Assembly (NCBI RefSeq): GCF_002234595.1
Contig: NZ_NMUL01000077.1
Span: 1-64,000, forward strand
From: Amycolatopsis vastitatis
GTDB lineage: Bacteria; Actinomycetota; Actinomycetes; Mycobacteriales; Pseudonocardiaceae
Direction of reading: 5' to 3'
DNA length: 64,000 nucleotides
The notes beneath the pieces were generated by a model. It saw only the letters and a list, made by a program, of their open reading frames with translations, was not told the origin of the DNA and did not search any database. Below are positions 15,456-24,699 of the stretch, in pieces. How positions within the stretch are numbered: position 1 is the stretch's first letter; each line of letters begins with the position of its first letter. The translations under genes were made by a program, and so were the position numbers.

Positions 15456-18311
15456 TCACGGAAGGTCCAGTGCGACGGAATCGCCTGGATTGTCGAGTTC
15501 GTTGAGTTGCCGTTGGACGCGTTCGGCGTCCGCAGTGCGGTCCTGTTTCCGGTACAGCTGCAGCGCTTCCTGCCAAGAAGCTAGTGCTTCGTCGAACTGG
15601 CCTAGTGCAGCGTGTGGGTGCCCGAGGCGGTCGAGAACATCTGCGGCCGCGTAATTGTCGCCGAAGTCTCGGAAAAGGATTAGAGCGCACGTGTAGCGAT
15701 TGATAGCCTGGGCGTACTGGCCGGTGCGCTGATCTATGTAACCCAAGACGTCGAAGGAATTCGCTTTGTTGTGGGGATTTTTGTTGTACCGGTGCAGAGC
15801 GAGCGCGAGTTGGCAGTGCTCACGGGCGGTGTCGTAATCTTCTAAGCGGGCGGAGTACCAGCCGACCGCGTTGAGTGCGACGGCTTCCCATCCGGGCCGG
15901 TTGAAGTGGCGGTAGAGATTCAGAGCGCAACGTGCGTGTTCGAGTGCCTGTTGGTCGTCCCCCTGATGTTCCCATGCCCGCGTCAAGGCCCGGTGGGTGT
16001 GGGCTTGTTGAGCGAGGTCGTGTTGTTGCTCGGCGAGGGTCAGAGCCCGATGTAGGTGCGCGAAGGCCTCCCCGTGCTGCCGCAGGTCGGCGTGTATATA
16101 GCCGAGGGTGCGGTAGATGCGGATGCGGGTGGTGAGGTCAGGTAAGTGAGCAGCAGCGTTGGCTGCTGCCTGCCACACGGCGAGCTGGTCGTGGGTGTAT
16201 CCCCGCATTCTCTGGAATGTGCTAAGGCTCCAGGCGAGCAACCAGACGGTGGGGTACCACTCGTAGGTTGTGGCGGTGTGCTGGGCGGCGAGTAGGCATG
16301 CATACTCGGTTTCGAACCAAGCTAACGCTGCTGCGGTATTAGGCAACAGGCAGGGGTGGACGCCGGCGGCGAGTGCATTGAGTCGTGGAGGATCGCGGTC
16401 GGAGTCAAGCGACTGTTCCGCGGCATGGGCGGTGTGGGTGTAGAAGTCAATGATCCGCCGCAGTGCACCCGCTCGTGTTTCAGCAGAGATGTTGGCGGCG
16501 ACGCTGATGGCATACTCGCGGACGAGGTCGTGCATCGCGTACCTGGTATGCGGCCGCCGTGCGATCAGCGATGCCTCTTCCAGCGCCGACAGCGCCTTGT
16601 GTGCGCTTGCTGACGGGAGGTCGATAAGGGAAGCTACGGCGGGCAGGGCGGTGTCAGGACCAGGGGCGATGCCTAGGAGCCCGAAGAGGGTGCGCTGTTG
16701 GTCGTTGAGGTGGCGTAGGGACCAGGACAGCACGGTGGGCAGGCTTGCGGCGGGCTGGCCGGAATCCAGAGCGTCCAGGCCGAGGTCGCGCAAGTCGGTG
16801 ACGAGGTCGTCCAGCAGTTCCGGGGCAGTGCGGATACGGGCTGCGATCAGGCCGAGCGCAAGCGGGAATCCGCCACATAAGCCGATTAGCTCGGTGAAGG
16901 CCTGCTCCGCGTCGGCGGTGACGCAACCGTGGGCGTCCTCGAGCGCGGTGGTGAACAGGGTGCGGGCTTCGGTCTCGCTGAGTACGTCGATGCGCACGGG
17001 GCGGGCACTATGGCGGGTGACGAGGCCGCGGAGCCGGTCGCGGCTGGTGATCAAGACTGTGCAGGTGCTGCCTCCGGCAAGCAGCGGCTCCACATGTTCG
17101 GGCGTGGCGGCGTTGTCCAGCAGGATCAGCATCCGCTTGCCGGTGGTCCGGGTACGGTAGAGCGCGATTCGGGCGTCGAGCTCGGTGGGCTGGTGGTCGC
17201 GGTCGACGCCGAGGGCAGCGAGGAAGTCTGCCAGCACGTCGACAGCGTGGCGAGGCTCGCCAGAGCTGAAGCCGCGCAGGTCCGCCGAGAGCTGCCCATC
17301 GGGGAAGTGGTGCAAGTTTCGGTGTGCCCAGGTCAGGGCGAGCCAGGTCTTGCCGATGCCGCCGGTGCCGCCGATCGCCGAGATCACCGCTGTCCCGCCG
17401 CCACCCAGGCTGACTCCGGGCGAGGAGCCCTCAGCCGCGTTGAGGGCGCGGTCGAGCTCTGCCAGCTGATCGGCGCGGCCGACAAAACTCGCCGGCGCCG
17501 CGACCAGCTGCTGCGGTACCGAGCCGGCCGCGGGGTTCGGCGGTGTGGTGTGGCGGGCGAGAAGTTCGAAGGCGAACGCCGCGGCGTGGCTGGATGCGGT
17601 GGGCTGCCAGTGCGCGTCGGCGGTTTCGGTTTTGCCCGAGAGCAGGTCGGAGATGCCGCGCACGACCAGGGCCTGGACGGTGTCGTTGACGTAGGTGCCG
17701 TGCAGGAACCCGTAGCCCTCCATTTCGACCGCGGCGGCGTCCCCGCAGTAGGTGGCCAGGTAGCGGGCGGTGGCGGCGTTCTGGTCGGCGATCACTTTGC
17801 TGCCCGCGGCGATCGGCTTGATCACCGCCTTCGGCGCCGGGTGTGGGGTGGTGGGCAGGATGCGGTGCTGCCAGGCGTCGTCCCGGGCCACGGCTTTCGC
17901 GCGTTCGATCAGCCGGTGGGCCGGGGCTTTGGTCTTGATGCGGGGCAGGAATTCGCTGGCGGTGTCCTTTCCGGACTCGTAGTCGTAGATCTCGTCGGCG
18001 ACCACGACGTCTCCGGGTTCGACGTCTTTGCGTCCGCCGGCCACGCCGACGAACAGCACGATCTGGGGATGGAACACCGAGATCGCGCGTTCGAGTTCGA
18101 TCCCGGCCTGGGTGTTTCCGGCGCCGGTCTGCGCTAGTGCGACCACCCAGCGTCCGTGGCCGGTTGCGAAGGTGCCGACCTGGTAGAGGGTGCCGTTCTT
18201 CTCGCGTTCGTCGAAGGGGCCGTCCAGGTGCTCGCGGACTGCGCGGTACTCGACGTCGAGGGCGGTGCAGATCACCGCGGTGCCCAGCACGGTGTCGTTG
18301 CTGGTGGTCAT
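15456..18311 (-). CDS. STAND protein: nucleoside phosphorylase - NB-ARC - TPR
   Basis: 951 residues. Residues about 10-250 form a PNP/UDP or MTA/SAH-nucleosidase-type domain; VEMEG (195-199) and RGISD (218-222) suggest the active site is kept. Residues about 270-560 are NB-ARC: GGTGGIGKT at 314-322, MLILLDNAA, CTVLITSR, CGGFPLALGL. The rest is TPR-like (GYIHADLRQHGEAFAHLHRA, GYIDQRTGQYAQAINRY). This order is known from bacterial STAND and fungal NLR-type immune proteins, where ligand-driven oligomerisation activates the N-terminal enzyme. Its NB-ARC/TPR body closely resembles the HTH regulator at 61993, with a different N-terminal domain. It lies 57 bases after an NrtR-like gene. Confidence 0.88.
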   Translation of the reverse strand: MTTSNDTVLGTAVICTALDVEYRAVREHLDGPFDEREKNGTLYQVGTFATGHGRWVVALAQTGAGNTQAGIELERAISVFHPQIVLFVGVAGGRKDVEPGDVVVADEIYDYESGKDTASEFLPRIKTKAPAHRLIERAKAVARDDAWQHRILPTTPHPAPKAVIKPIAAGSKVIADQNAATARYLATYCGDAAAVEMEGYGFLHGTYVNDTVQALVVRGISDLLSGKTETADAHWQPTASSHAAAFAFELLARHTTPPNPAAGSVPQQLVAAPASFVGRADQLAELDRALNAAEGSSPGVSLGGGGTAVISAIGGTGGIGKTWLALTWAHRNLHHFPDGQLSADLRGFSSGEPRHAVDVLADFLAALGVDRDHQPTELDARIALYRTRTTGKRMLILLDNAATPEHVEPLLAGGSTCTVLITSRDRLRGLVTRHSARPVRIDVLSETEARTLFTTALEDAHGCVTADAEQAFTELIGLCGGFPLALGLIAARIRTAPELLDDLVTDLRDLGLDALDSGQPAASLPTVLSWSLRHLNDQQRTLFGLLGIAPGPDTALPAVASLIDLPSASAHKALSALEEASLIARRPHTRYAMHDLVREYAISVAANISAETRAGALRRIIDFYTHTAHAAEQSLDSDRDPPRLNALAAGVHPCLLPNTAAALAWFETEYACLLAAQHTATTYEWYPTVWLLAWSLSTFQRMRGYTHDQLAVWQAAANAAAHLPDLTTRIRIYRTLGYIHADLRQHGEAFAHLHRALTLAEQQHDLAQQAHTHRALTRAWEHQGDDQQALEHARCALNLYRHFNRPGWEAVALNAVGWYSARLEDYDTAREHCQLALALHRYNKNPHNKANSFDVLGYIDQRTGQYAQAINRYTCALILFRDFGDNYAAADVLDRLGHPHAALGQFDEALASWQEALQLYRKQDRTADAERVQRQLNELDNPGDSVALDLP

Positions 18312-18368
18312 GGCATCCTCCGCGTGCTCGTGCCGGTGGTTGAGCGAGTGCGCAGTGCTGGTGTCGGG

Positions 18369-19079
18369 TTATGGGGTTCTCGGGTGGCGTTCGTGGAGCA
18401 GGGCGGGGTGCAGCCGGGTGGCGGGTCCGGCGCGGAACAGCGCGGCCGGGCGGCCGCCGTCGGTGGCGGTCTTTTTGCCGGTCGGGATGAGGAAGTCCTC
18501 GGCGCGGGTGACCTTGCGGTGGAAGTTCGAGGGATCCAGCCTGGCGCCCCAGATGACCTCGTAGACCGAGCGGAGCTCGGCGATGGTGAACTCCGGCCGG
18601 CAGAACGTCGTGGCCACGGTCGTGTACGAGAGGCTGTCGCGGGCATGCTCGACGGCGTCAGTGAGCATCCGGTGGTGATCGAACGCCAGCTCGTCCGGCT
18701 GGGCCAGCAACTCCTCGGCGGACCGCCACGTCGCGGTCGCGGCTCCGCCGCCGGCGGCGGGCAGGGGCAGGTCGGGCAGCAGCGCGACGTAGAGGACGGA
18801 CACGATCCGGCCGCGAGGATCGCGGCCGGGGTCGCTGTAGGCGTGCAGCTGGCGGACGTGCAGGTGCGTGACATCCAGGCCGGTCTCCTGGGTCAGCTTG
18901 CGGTGCGCGGCATCCTCCAGCGTCTCCCCGGCCAGCAGGAAACCGCCCGGAAGGGCGGCTACTCCCTGGTGAGGCGGGGTGGCGCGCTCGATGACCAGGG
19001 CCTGCAGTGCCTGTTCGCGGACCGTGAGAATCGCCAGGTCGACCGCGACCGCGCACTGGGGCAGCTCCTGGATCCTCAT
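18369..19079 (-). CDS. NrtR-like Nudix-domain transcriptional regulator
   Basis: 236 residues from the ATG at 19077-19079, preceded by AAGGTAGGG. The Nudix fold covers about 8-140. The Nudix box GGFLLAGETLEDAAHRKLTQ followed by ETG has RKxxQE where active enzymes have RExxEE, so catalysis is probably lost. The C-terminal about 90 residues (TIAELRSVYEVIWGARLDPS, NFHRKVTR) match the winged helix of NrtR proteins, which sense ADP-ribose or related nucleotides and control NAD genes. It probably regulates the downstream STAND gene. Confidence 0.8.
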   Translation of the reverse strand: MRIQELPQCAVAVDLAILTVREQALQALVIERATPPHQGVAALPGGFLLAGETLEDAAHRKLTQETGLDVTHLHVRQLHAYSDPGRDPRGRIVSVLYVALLPDLPLPAAGGGAATATWRSAEELLAQPDELAFDHHRMLTDAVEHARDSLSYTTVATTFCRPEFTIAELRSVYEVIWGARLDPSNFHRKVTRAEDFLIPTGKKTATDGGRPAALFRAGPATRLHPALLHERHPRTP

Positions 19080-19247
19080 GGCCAACACCCTACCTTCTTG
19101 TCCCATTGACCAGAAGAGGTCTCAGCGCTACCGTTCGAGGGACAGCAAAGAATTGTCAACATCACCAAAAGTGTCGCTCTGCGCTGGAAGCACTGCCGAA
19201 CAGGCCGAAGCCAGGAGCAGAGCACCTCGGTCGGGAGGAGCGGACGG

Positions 19248-19463
19248 ATGAAGGTCCTGTGCTCGGTACGCACCTTGTTCCTGCTTGCGATCTGGGCAGG
19301 CGGAATCGGCATGATCCTCGGCGTGATCCTGATCCAGTCGGTAACGCCGTCTCTTCACCGCGCCGGCACTACCGCGTACATCGGCGACGCACCGCGGGCC
19401 GAGGCGATCAGTCCCTCCGCTTCTGCTGGGATCACCTTCACTGAGACAAACCAGGAGCGGTGA
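19248..19463 (+). CDS. Small single-span membrane protein
   Basis: 71 residues. GGGAGGAG about eight bases before the ATG gives a strong ribosome-binding site. One membrane helix (TLFLLAIWAGGIGMILGVIL) is followed by a short Ser/Thr/Ala-rich tail. No family recognised. It diverges from the NrtR-like gene. Confidence 0.5.
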   Translation: MKVLCSVRTLFLLAIWAGGIGMILGVILIQSVTPSLHRAGTTAYIGDAPRAEAISPSASAGITFTETNQER

Positions 19464-19828
19464 ACTCAATGAGACTGATGCCGTGCAGGTCAGAGGACGC
19501 GGTCCCGCATCAACTTCAGCGAGACAGGACAAGGGCTGTCCTAGCTCAGCGAAGGTGACGCCGACTCGCTCTAGGTGACGCCGCGGCTCAGCTACCTGAC
19601 TCCCGGCTCAGTGAACCTGAATCCGGTCTGCCAACATCAGCTGTCCGACGACAGTTGATGTTCCTTTTCGCCAGTGAATCTTGCTCAACGTCGGTGCTCT
19701 GACAGCAAGTGCGCTCGCTGATGTCGGCAGGTCCTGATGCCGCGTGCCTGAACAGGCTGCATGTGGTCCGCCGACTGAGAAGCTGATGCTGGCGGGGACC
19801 TTGAGCCCTTCGCGGCCGACAAGTCCCG
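19464..19828. other. Intergenic stretch without a convincing gene
   Basis: I see no plausible coding sequence. GGTGACGCCG occurs twice (near 19553 and 19575), and a strong hairpin lies at 19633-19662. Confidence 0.4.
19633..19662. terminator. Near-perfect 13-bp hairpin followed by a short T run
   Basis: AACATCAGCTGTC and GACAGTTGATGTT pair over 13 bases with one G-T wobble-type mismatch around a CGAC loop, then CCTTTT. On the plus strand it could terminate the small membrane-protein transcript. It could also be a protein-binding site. Confidence 0.45.
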
Positions 19829-20263
19829 TCAGGCTCTGACCGCCGCGGCCACCGCCGCGTAGCCGCCCACCGTCGCGCCCAGTACCACCACGACCGCCTC
19901 TGCTGTGCCGGCCGCCACACTGCGCGCGGCCCCGAAGGCCAGGATCCAGCCGAGATTGAGCACCACGCCCAGCCCCAGTGTTGTCACAGGCCCCAGAAGC
20001 GCGACCACCCCAGGCCTCGCCAGCCCGGCCGCCGCGAACAGCGCCCAGGCCAGCGGCACCCACAGGACAATCAGCACCATGGGACCGCCCACCACCCAGA
20101 CGAGGCAGCCCAGCTCCGAGCAGACCGCTCCCGACGACGCCAGATACAGCAACGCCAGACAGGCCACCCCGAGGCCACCGCCCACGGCCGCGGCCAGCAA
20201 GAGGTGACGGGGCGCGTTCTTCTCACCCGAATGACGGACCTGCGCGTCGGAGCTGGTGGGCAT
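19829..20263 (-). CDS. Hypothetical four-span membrane protein
   Basis: 144 residues starting MPTSSDAQVRHSGEK at 20263; a longer start at 20287 is possible. Four hydrophobic segments follow (LLLAAAVGGGLGVACLALLY, GGPMVLIVLWVPLAWALFAA, VTTLGLGVVLNLGWILAFGA, AVVVVLGATVGGYAAVAAA). No family recognised. The next 290 bases up to the IS256 element hold no clear gene. Confidence 0.6.
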   Translation of the reverse strand: MPTSSDAQVRHSGEKNAPRHLLLAAAVGGGLGVACLALLYLASSGAVCSELGCLVWVVGGPMVLIVLWVPLAWALFAAAGLARPGVVALLGPVTTLGLGVVLNLGWILAFGAARSVAAGTAEAVVVVLGATVGGYAAVAAAVRA

Positions 20264-20553
20264 AAGGGCATCCTGGCCTGCCGCCACAGCTCAGGCATCC
20301 GTGGAACTACTCAGCCGACGTGCGGACAACCGCGGATTCGACACGATCACGCTGCCGTACCCGCAATTCTCCAAGCTCTCCGACGCACCCAGCTTCCGAG
20401 CGAGATCAGTTGACACAAGACGCTCCCTCCCAGGTTTCATAGATTCCGAAGCGCAGATCCGCCTTCTCAGCCTCGCCATTCAAAAATCCTCTCCGCTGGT
20501 CAACGACACCATGCCAGGAAGATCTTTTGTCACCGGACATCAGCGACTTCACT

Positions 20554-21959
20554 GGGCCTGTCCCATGATCGGTGTTTCCGGCGTTGTTGATCAGTAGGTT
20601 TCAGCTCCCGGCCAGCGGTCACCGAAGGTGATGGCGAAGGCGTTGATCACTGGCTTCCAGCGCATCGTCCATCGGGCGCGGCCTGTCCCGGTCGGGTCCA
20701 GACTGCGGGTCACAAGGTACAGGCGCTTCATCGCGGCCTGCTCGGTCGGGAAATGCCCACGTGCGCGAACCGCCCGCCGGTAGCGGGCGTTCAGCGATTC
20801 GATCGCGTTCGTGGAGCAGATCATCGTCCGTATCTCGACGTCGTAGCCGAGGAACGGCGTGAACTCATCCCAAGCATTGCGCCATAGACGAATCACCGCT
20901 GAATGCTTCGCACCCCATTTTTCTTCAAACTCGTCTAGAGCGGCCAACGCGGCGTCCGGGCTGGCTGCGGTGTAGATGGGTTTGATGTCGCGTTTCACCG
21001 CCTCCCAGTCCCGCCGAGACACCAGCCGGAAGGTGTTGCGGATCAAGTGCACGATGCAAGTCTGAACAATAGTTTGCGGCCACACGTTCGCCACGACGTC
21101 GGGCAGGCCTTTGAGCCCGTCGCAGACGAGGAAGAACACGTCCCGGACTCCGCGGTTCTTCAAGTCGATCAGCACGCTCATCCAGAACTTCGCGCCCTCA
21201 CCGCCGCTACCCATCCACAGACCCAGGACGTCCTTGTGACCGTCCACGGTGACCCCGATTGCGGCGTAGACGGGCCGGTTGGCGACCTGCCCGTCACGGA
21301 CCTTGACGTGGATCGCGTCGATGAACACAGCCACGTAGATCCCGTCGAGTGGGCGGCTGGCCCACTCCTGCATCTCCGCGACGACCTTGTCGGTGATCCG
21401 CGAAATCGTCTCCTTCGACACCGCGGCACCATAAATCTCGGCGAAATGCGCCGAAATCTCCCCGGTCGTCATTCCCTTCGCATACAACGACAGGACAATC
21501 TCGTCGACCTCGGTGAGCCGACGCTGCCGCTTCTTCACGATCTGCGGCTCGAACGTGCTCTCCCGGTCCCGTGGCACCTCGATATCGACCTCGCCCGCAG
21601 CGTCCGATATCACCGTCTTCGGCCGCGTGCCGTTGCGCACATTCGTCGACTCACGGCCCAGGTCGGCCCGGTTCTTCTCATGCCCGAGGTGCTCGGTCAT
21701 CTCCTCGTTCAGCGCGGTTTCCAGCACGTTCTTGGTGAACAGCTTCAGCAACCCATCCGGGCCGGTCAGCGCCAACCCGCGGGCCTTGGCTTCGGCCACC
21801 ATCGCCGCTGCGGCGGCCTGCTCCGGCGACAGCTCCCGCGCCGGCTTCGACTCACTCTTGCGTGGACTCACAAGCTCCGATGTCATCACTCACAGTGCCC
21901 ATCTCGCCGGACCTCAGCCCGGCGTGTCGGGCCGGAAACACCGATCTTGGAACAGTCCC
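20554..21959 (-). mobile_element. Complete IS256-family insertion sequence
   Basis: 1406 bp with terminal inverted repeats: the last about 29 bases at each end share GATCGGTGTTTCCGGC and differ at three positions overall. The 8-bp target duplication ACTTCACT is present at 20546-20553 and 21960-21967. The intact duplication and open transposase suggest a fairly recent insertion. Confidence 0.95.
20591..21886 (-). CDS. IS256-family DDE transposase
   Basis: 431 residues, full length for the family. Landmarks are LNEEMTEHLGHEKNRADLG near the N-terminus, VDEIVLSLYAKGMTTGEISA, the first catalytic Asp in VAVFIDAIHVKVRDG, the second in FFLVCDGLKGLPDVV, and the last acidic part near ICSTNAIESLNARYRRAVRA. 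It has no frameshift or stop and is the only gene of the element. Confidence 0.95.
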   Translation of the reverse strand: MTSELVSPRKSESKPARELSPEQAAAAAMVAEAKARGLALTGPDGLLKLFTKNVLETALNEEMTEHLGHEKNRADLGRESTNVRNGTRPKTVISDAAGEVDIEVPRDRESTFEPQIVKKRQRRLTEVDEIVLSLYAKGMTTGEISAHFAEIYGAAVSKETISRITDKVVAEMQEWASRPLDGIYVAVFIDAIHVKVRDGQVANRPVYAAIGVTVDGHKDVLGLWMGSGGEGAKFWMSVLIDLKNRGVRDVFFLVCDGLKGLPDVVANVWPQTIVQTCIVHLIRNTFRLVSRRDWEAVKRDIKPIYTAASPDAALAALDEFEEKWGAKHSAVIRLWRNAWDEFTPFLGYDVEIRTMICSTNAIESLNARYRRAVRARGHFPTEQAAMKRLYLVTRSLDPTGTGRARWTMRWKPVINAFAITFGDRWPGAETY

Positions 21960-22052
21960 ACTTCACTGAGTCGAGGACGCAGGGAGAAGCTGGGTGGCCG
22001 GTGGAGGACTGCGCGCGGTGGACGGTGGCCGCAGTGCGAGAGGATTGGGCGG

Positions 22053-22356
22053 GTTCGAGATGCCGAGGCCTTCGCCGCGACCGAACGGGCTTGCCGCGCG
22101 GTTGGCTGGCAGTACCGGCTGGTCACGGGTATGACCCGCTCTGGCTGGCGAATCTGCGCTGGCTGGCCAGCTACCGGCATGCGCGAAGCCGTGAGCCCGT
22201 TGCGGCCGTTCGCGGCGGCGCGGCCCGCGCGTCGCTGCGCAGATCAAGCACCTCTCCTCTCGCGCAGCATTCCTCGTGCTGCGTCAGGGCGAAGTGCTGG
22301 GCGACGCGGACGTTGCCCGCCGAGACGCTGAGCGCCTCGGCGGCCGACCGCGATGA
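22053..22356 (+). pseudogene. TnsA-like transposase endonuclease subunit, fragment
   Basis: VRDAEAFAATERACRAVGWQ is followed by YRLVTG; after one frameshift the sequence continues as YDPLWLANLRWLASYRHAR, and after another as LSSRAAFLVLRQGEVLGDAD up to a TGA at 22354-22356. This is the C-terminal half of the TnsA-like heteromeric transposase endonuclease found in actinomycetes. An ATG overlapping its stop opens what may have been the next transposition gene, but only a short, uninterpretable piece remains. Confidence 0.6.
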
Positions 22357-22599
22357 CCGGGGTGGCGGCGGGCTTGGTGCCGGGCTTTGCGGAAGGGGCA
22401 CCGCATCCCAGCGAACCGCCGGCCGGATCGAAGGCCCGGAGGTGGCTGCGCGCACGATGTCCGGCGGCCCTGCTGTAACCGGAGGGGTCGGGAGGTGGAG
22501 CGACACGCTCGCACCTTTGTCGGACTGGGCGGCCTCCGGTTCGCGGCCGCTCGATTGGGGCCTTGGTGTCCCTGGTTCGCTACAGGCATCGTTGACCGT

Positions 22600-22806
22600 G
22601 TGGAATCTCGTGAGTTTCAGGTGCGACTGCCGTTCGACGTGCCGCCAGCCCGGTACGCGGCGATCGTCCATGCGGTCGCAGGAGTCCTCGATGCCGCCGA
22701 CCTGATCGCCAGATCGTCGATTGTCGTGGACGATGTAGCTCGCGACGAGGATTTGAACCGTGAGTTTGACCGGTTCAGCGCCGAGTATCCGTGGGGTGAT
22801 CTCTGA
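22600..22806 (+). CDS. Short hypothetical protein or gene fragment
   Basis: 68 codons from a GTG, containing RLPFDVPPARYAAIVHAVAG and ending DRFSAEYPWGDL. The composition and clean stop look like real coding sequence, but there is no good ribosome-binding site and the surroundings are decayed. It may be the 3' end of a larger gene. No family recognised. Confidence 0.35.
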   Translation: MESREFQVRLPFDVPPARYAAIVHAVAGVLDAADLIARSSIVVDDVARDEDLNREFDRFSAEYPWGDL

Positions 22807-22919
22807 TCGCAGACGCCTGCTGGCCAGGTAGCGCGCGACTCCGTCTAGCGCGGCTTGTCTCGGGTTGGCGACTGAGAGTTGGCGGCGGCCGACCGGCCAT
22901 CCAGGCGGCCGGGCGTCGC

Positions 22920-23070
22920 TTAGGACGCTGCTGGACCGTACGGGTCGCCTGTGGTCGTGGAACCCAACTTTGCCGCGGCGACCCGGGCGTGTTTTGCGAC
23001 CGCGGGCATCGGCGCACCGAACGGTAACTCGCGAACGAGGCCGAACCGATCATCGAGGTCCGCGACCGGC
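22920..23070 (+). pseudogene. Decayed second copy of the gene at 32772-33218
   Basis: RTLLDRTGRLWSWNPTLPRR followed, after frame changes, by EAEPIIEVR matches the protein at 32772 (RTLLDRTGRLWSWHPTLPRR ... EAEPIIEVR). The DNA is clearly alike, with small deletions. Beyond about 23070 the two diverge. The plus strand continues with coding-like text (ECREVGW-type, VLVDEVHSL) that I cannot assign. Confidence 0.6.
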
Positions 23071-23473
23071 GACTGCTGGTCGTGCACAGGGACGTTGCGG
23101 CCTTCCCCGCGACAGATTGCGTGTGCCGCGAGGTCGGCTGGCTGTATCCGCTGGTCGCCGGGCAAAGCCGCCCTGGGTGTGACGTCCGCTGCGACCTGGT
23201 CCTGGTCGACGAGGTCCACAGCCTCAACGTGGCCACTCGGCCACATTCGGCTCAGAACCAGCTGGTGATGGTCGAGAGCAGCCTGCCGTACCACGCGGCG
23301 ATCGCCGGAACGGCGAAGACGACGCTGCAGCCGGCGCGGCGACGCCGGCAACTCCGAGAGCGACGTGGTGGAATTGGTGTCACATCGTCTATTTTTAGAG
23401 TGCACAAAGCGGGCCCGGGATGCCGAATCGCGTTCCGGGCCCGTCCGCGCTGGTCGGCAGGTTCAGCTCACTG

Positions 23474-23623
23474 CTAGTCGCCAGAGTCGGCGACACCTCG
23501 CAGCAGCCCTGTGACCAGGCGGATCACAGCCGTGGTGATCACGAACCCGGCGACCTCGCCAGTGGCTTCCTTCGCCGCTGGGTGCTGCCGAAAAAACTGG
23601 CGAATTCGCGCAACAATCCTCAT
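23474..23623 (-). CDS. 49-aa amphipathic peptide
   Basis: An ATG at 23621-23623 with GGAG five bases upstream opens a 49-residue peptide, MRIVARIRQFFRQHPAAKEA followed by TGEVAGFVITTAVIRLVTGL, ending VADSGD. A basic N-terminus is followed by a hydrophobic helix, so membrane association is likely. A perfect 7-bp-arm palindrome sits about 70 bases upstream. It is the only convincing gene in this decayed stretch. No family recognised. Confidence 0.5.
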   Translation of the reverse strand: MRIVARIRQFFRQHPAAKEATGEVAGFVITTAVIRLVTGLLRGVADSGD

Positions 23624-23688
23624 TTCAGCTCCACTCGTCCGGGTGTCGTGTGTCCTTCATTTTATCTGCTGAGTCCGGTGGTGACCAT

Positions 23689-23709
23689 TGTTTACCGGTT
23701 TTGTAAACA
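23689..23709. promoter_or_regulatory. Perfect palindrome TGTTTAC-N7-GTAAACA
   Basis: TGTTTAC (23689-23695) and GTAAACA (23703-23709) are exact reverse complements. It is AT-rich against its surroundings and lies upstream of the 49-aa peptide on the minus strand, where GATAAAAT about 25 bases further downstream could serve as a -10 region. A regulator-binding site is likely. Confidence 0.5.
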
Positions 23710-24699
23710 CTGGCTCAGGCGGTGGCTCGGCACTGCTGGGCGAGCCAACCCGGAGTCCGGCCGCGCCGTCCTGCGATGAGTGTGGTGGGTGGCGCCCGGT
23801 CCTGTCCTGCTTCGTCCGGCGGCCCGGGCGGTCGTCGGCGGGGTGGCGGCAGCGTCCATTCCGGCGAGCTGTGCGTGCCGGCGGGCGGAGGTGGGTGGGG
23901 GATGTGGCATCCGTTGATGCTGGCGCGTGTCCGGCAGCGCCCAGCGGTGTCTGGGGGTGGGACTGCACCGCGCGTTCGATGTAGCGCAGGTCTGGGCGCT
24001 GACCCTCAGTGGCCTGCCGCCGGCGCTGCGGGCGCTGTACCTGCCGACGCGGCACCAGCGGGTCGACGGCATGGGCGTGTTCCTGTTGCTAATCGTCGCG
24101 GCGGGCCTCGCCGACGACCTACTCTGCTGACGGGCAACGCGCGGCTGCAGTTGGTCCGCAGCGCGTGGTTCAGCGTGCTGATCGGCGGCTGGATGCTGGC
24201 GAGCCTCCGAATCGGGCCGCCGCGACGTCGTGGTCGGCCGGGCGGAATCCGTTGCCGGTCGCCTCGTAACCCAGGTGCCGTCCCACTTCCGCTGCCACGC
24301 CGCGGCGAGCCGGTCGAACGTTGGCGGTCCGTGACGCGGTGGGCCACGGGCAGGTATGGCGACGGCTGTACCGCCTCCGACTAGGTGTGACCCGGGTGTC
24401 GCTCGGCGTCCCGAAGCTCACGCCGTGTTAATCGAACACCGTCTACACCGAGATCATCCACCGAATCCGCGAAGGCGCTGGTCACCAGCCCTTCGTCGGT
24501 GTCGGCGCCGTCTGGCCCACGAACCGGTAATAGGATGGAAGGGCCAGAACCGTCGCCGGCGTGACTCGACGGACACTAGGATGCCCTAGTTGCTCATCGC
24601 CCGGACAAGCCAGGACTGTTTCGTTGCCGCTGAGCTGGACACGGACGCCTGGACAGCCGCGCGATTGCACAGAACTTGCGATTTCTCATCTGGCACTTC
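23710..24699. other. Decayed sequence without an intact gene
   Basis: Coding-like fragments occur on both strands, for example VAQVWALTLSGLPPALRALY on plus (about 23970) and HLGYEATGNGFRPADHD on minus (about 24240). They are short and interrupted, and none has a believable start and stop. I cannot assign their origin. Confidence 0.4.
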
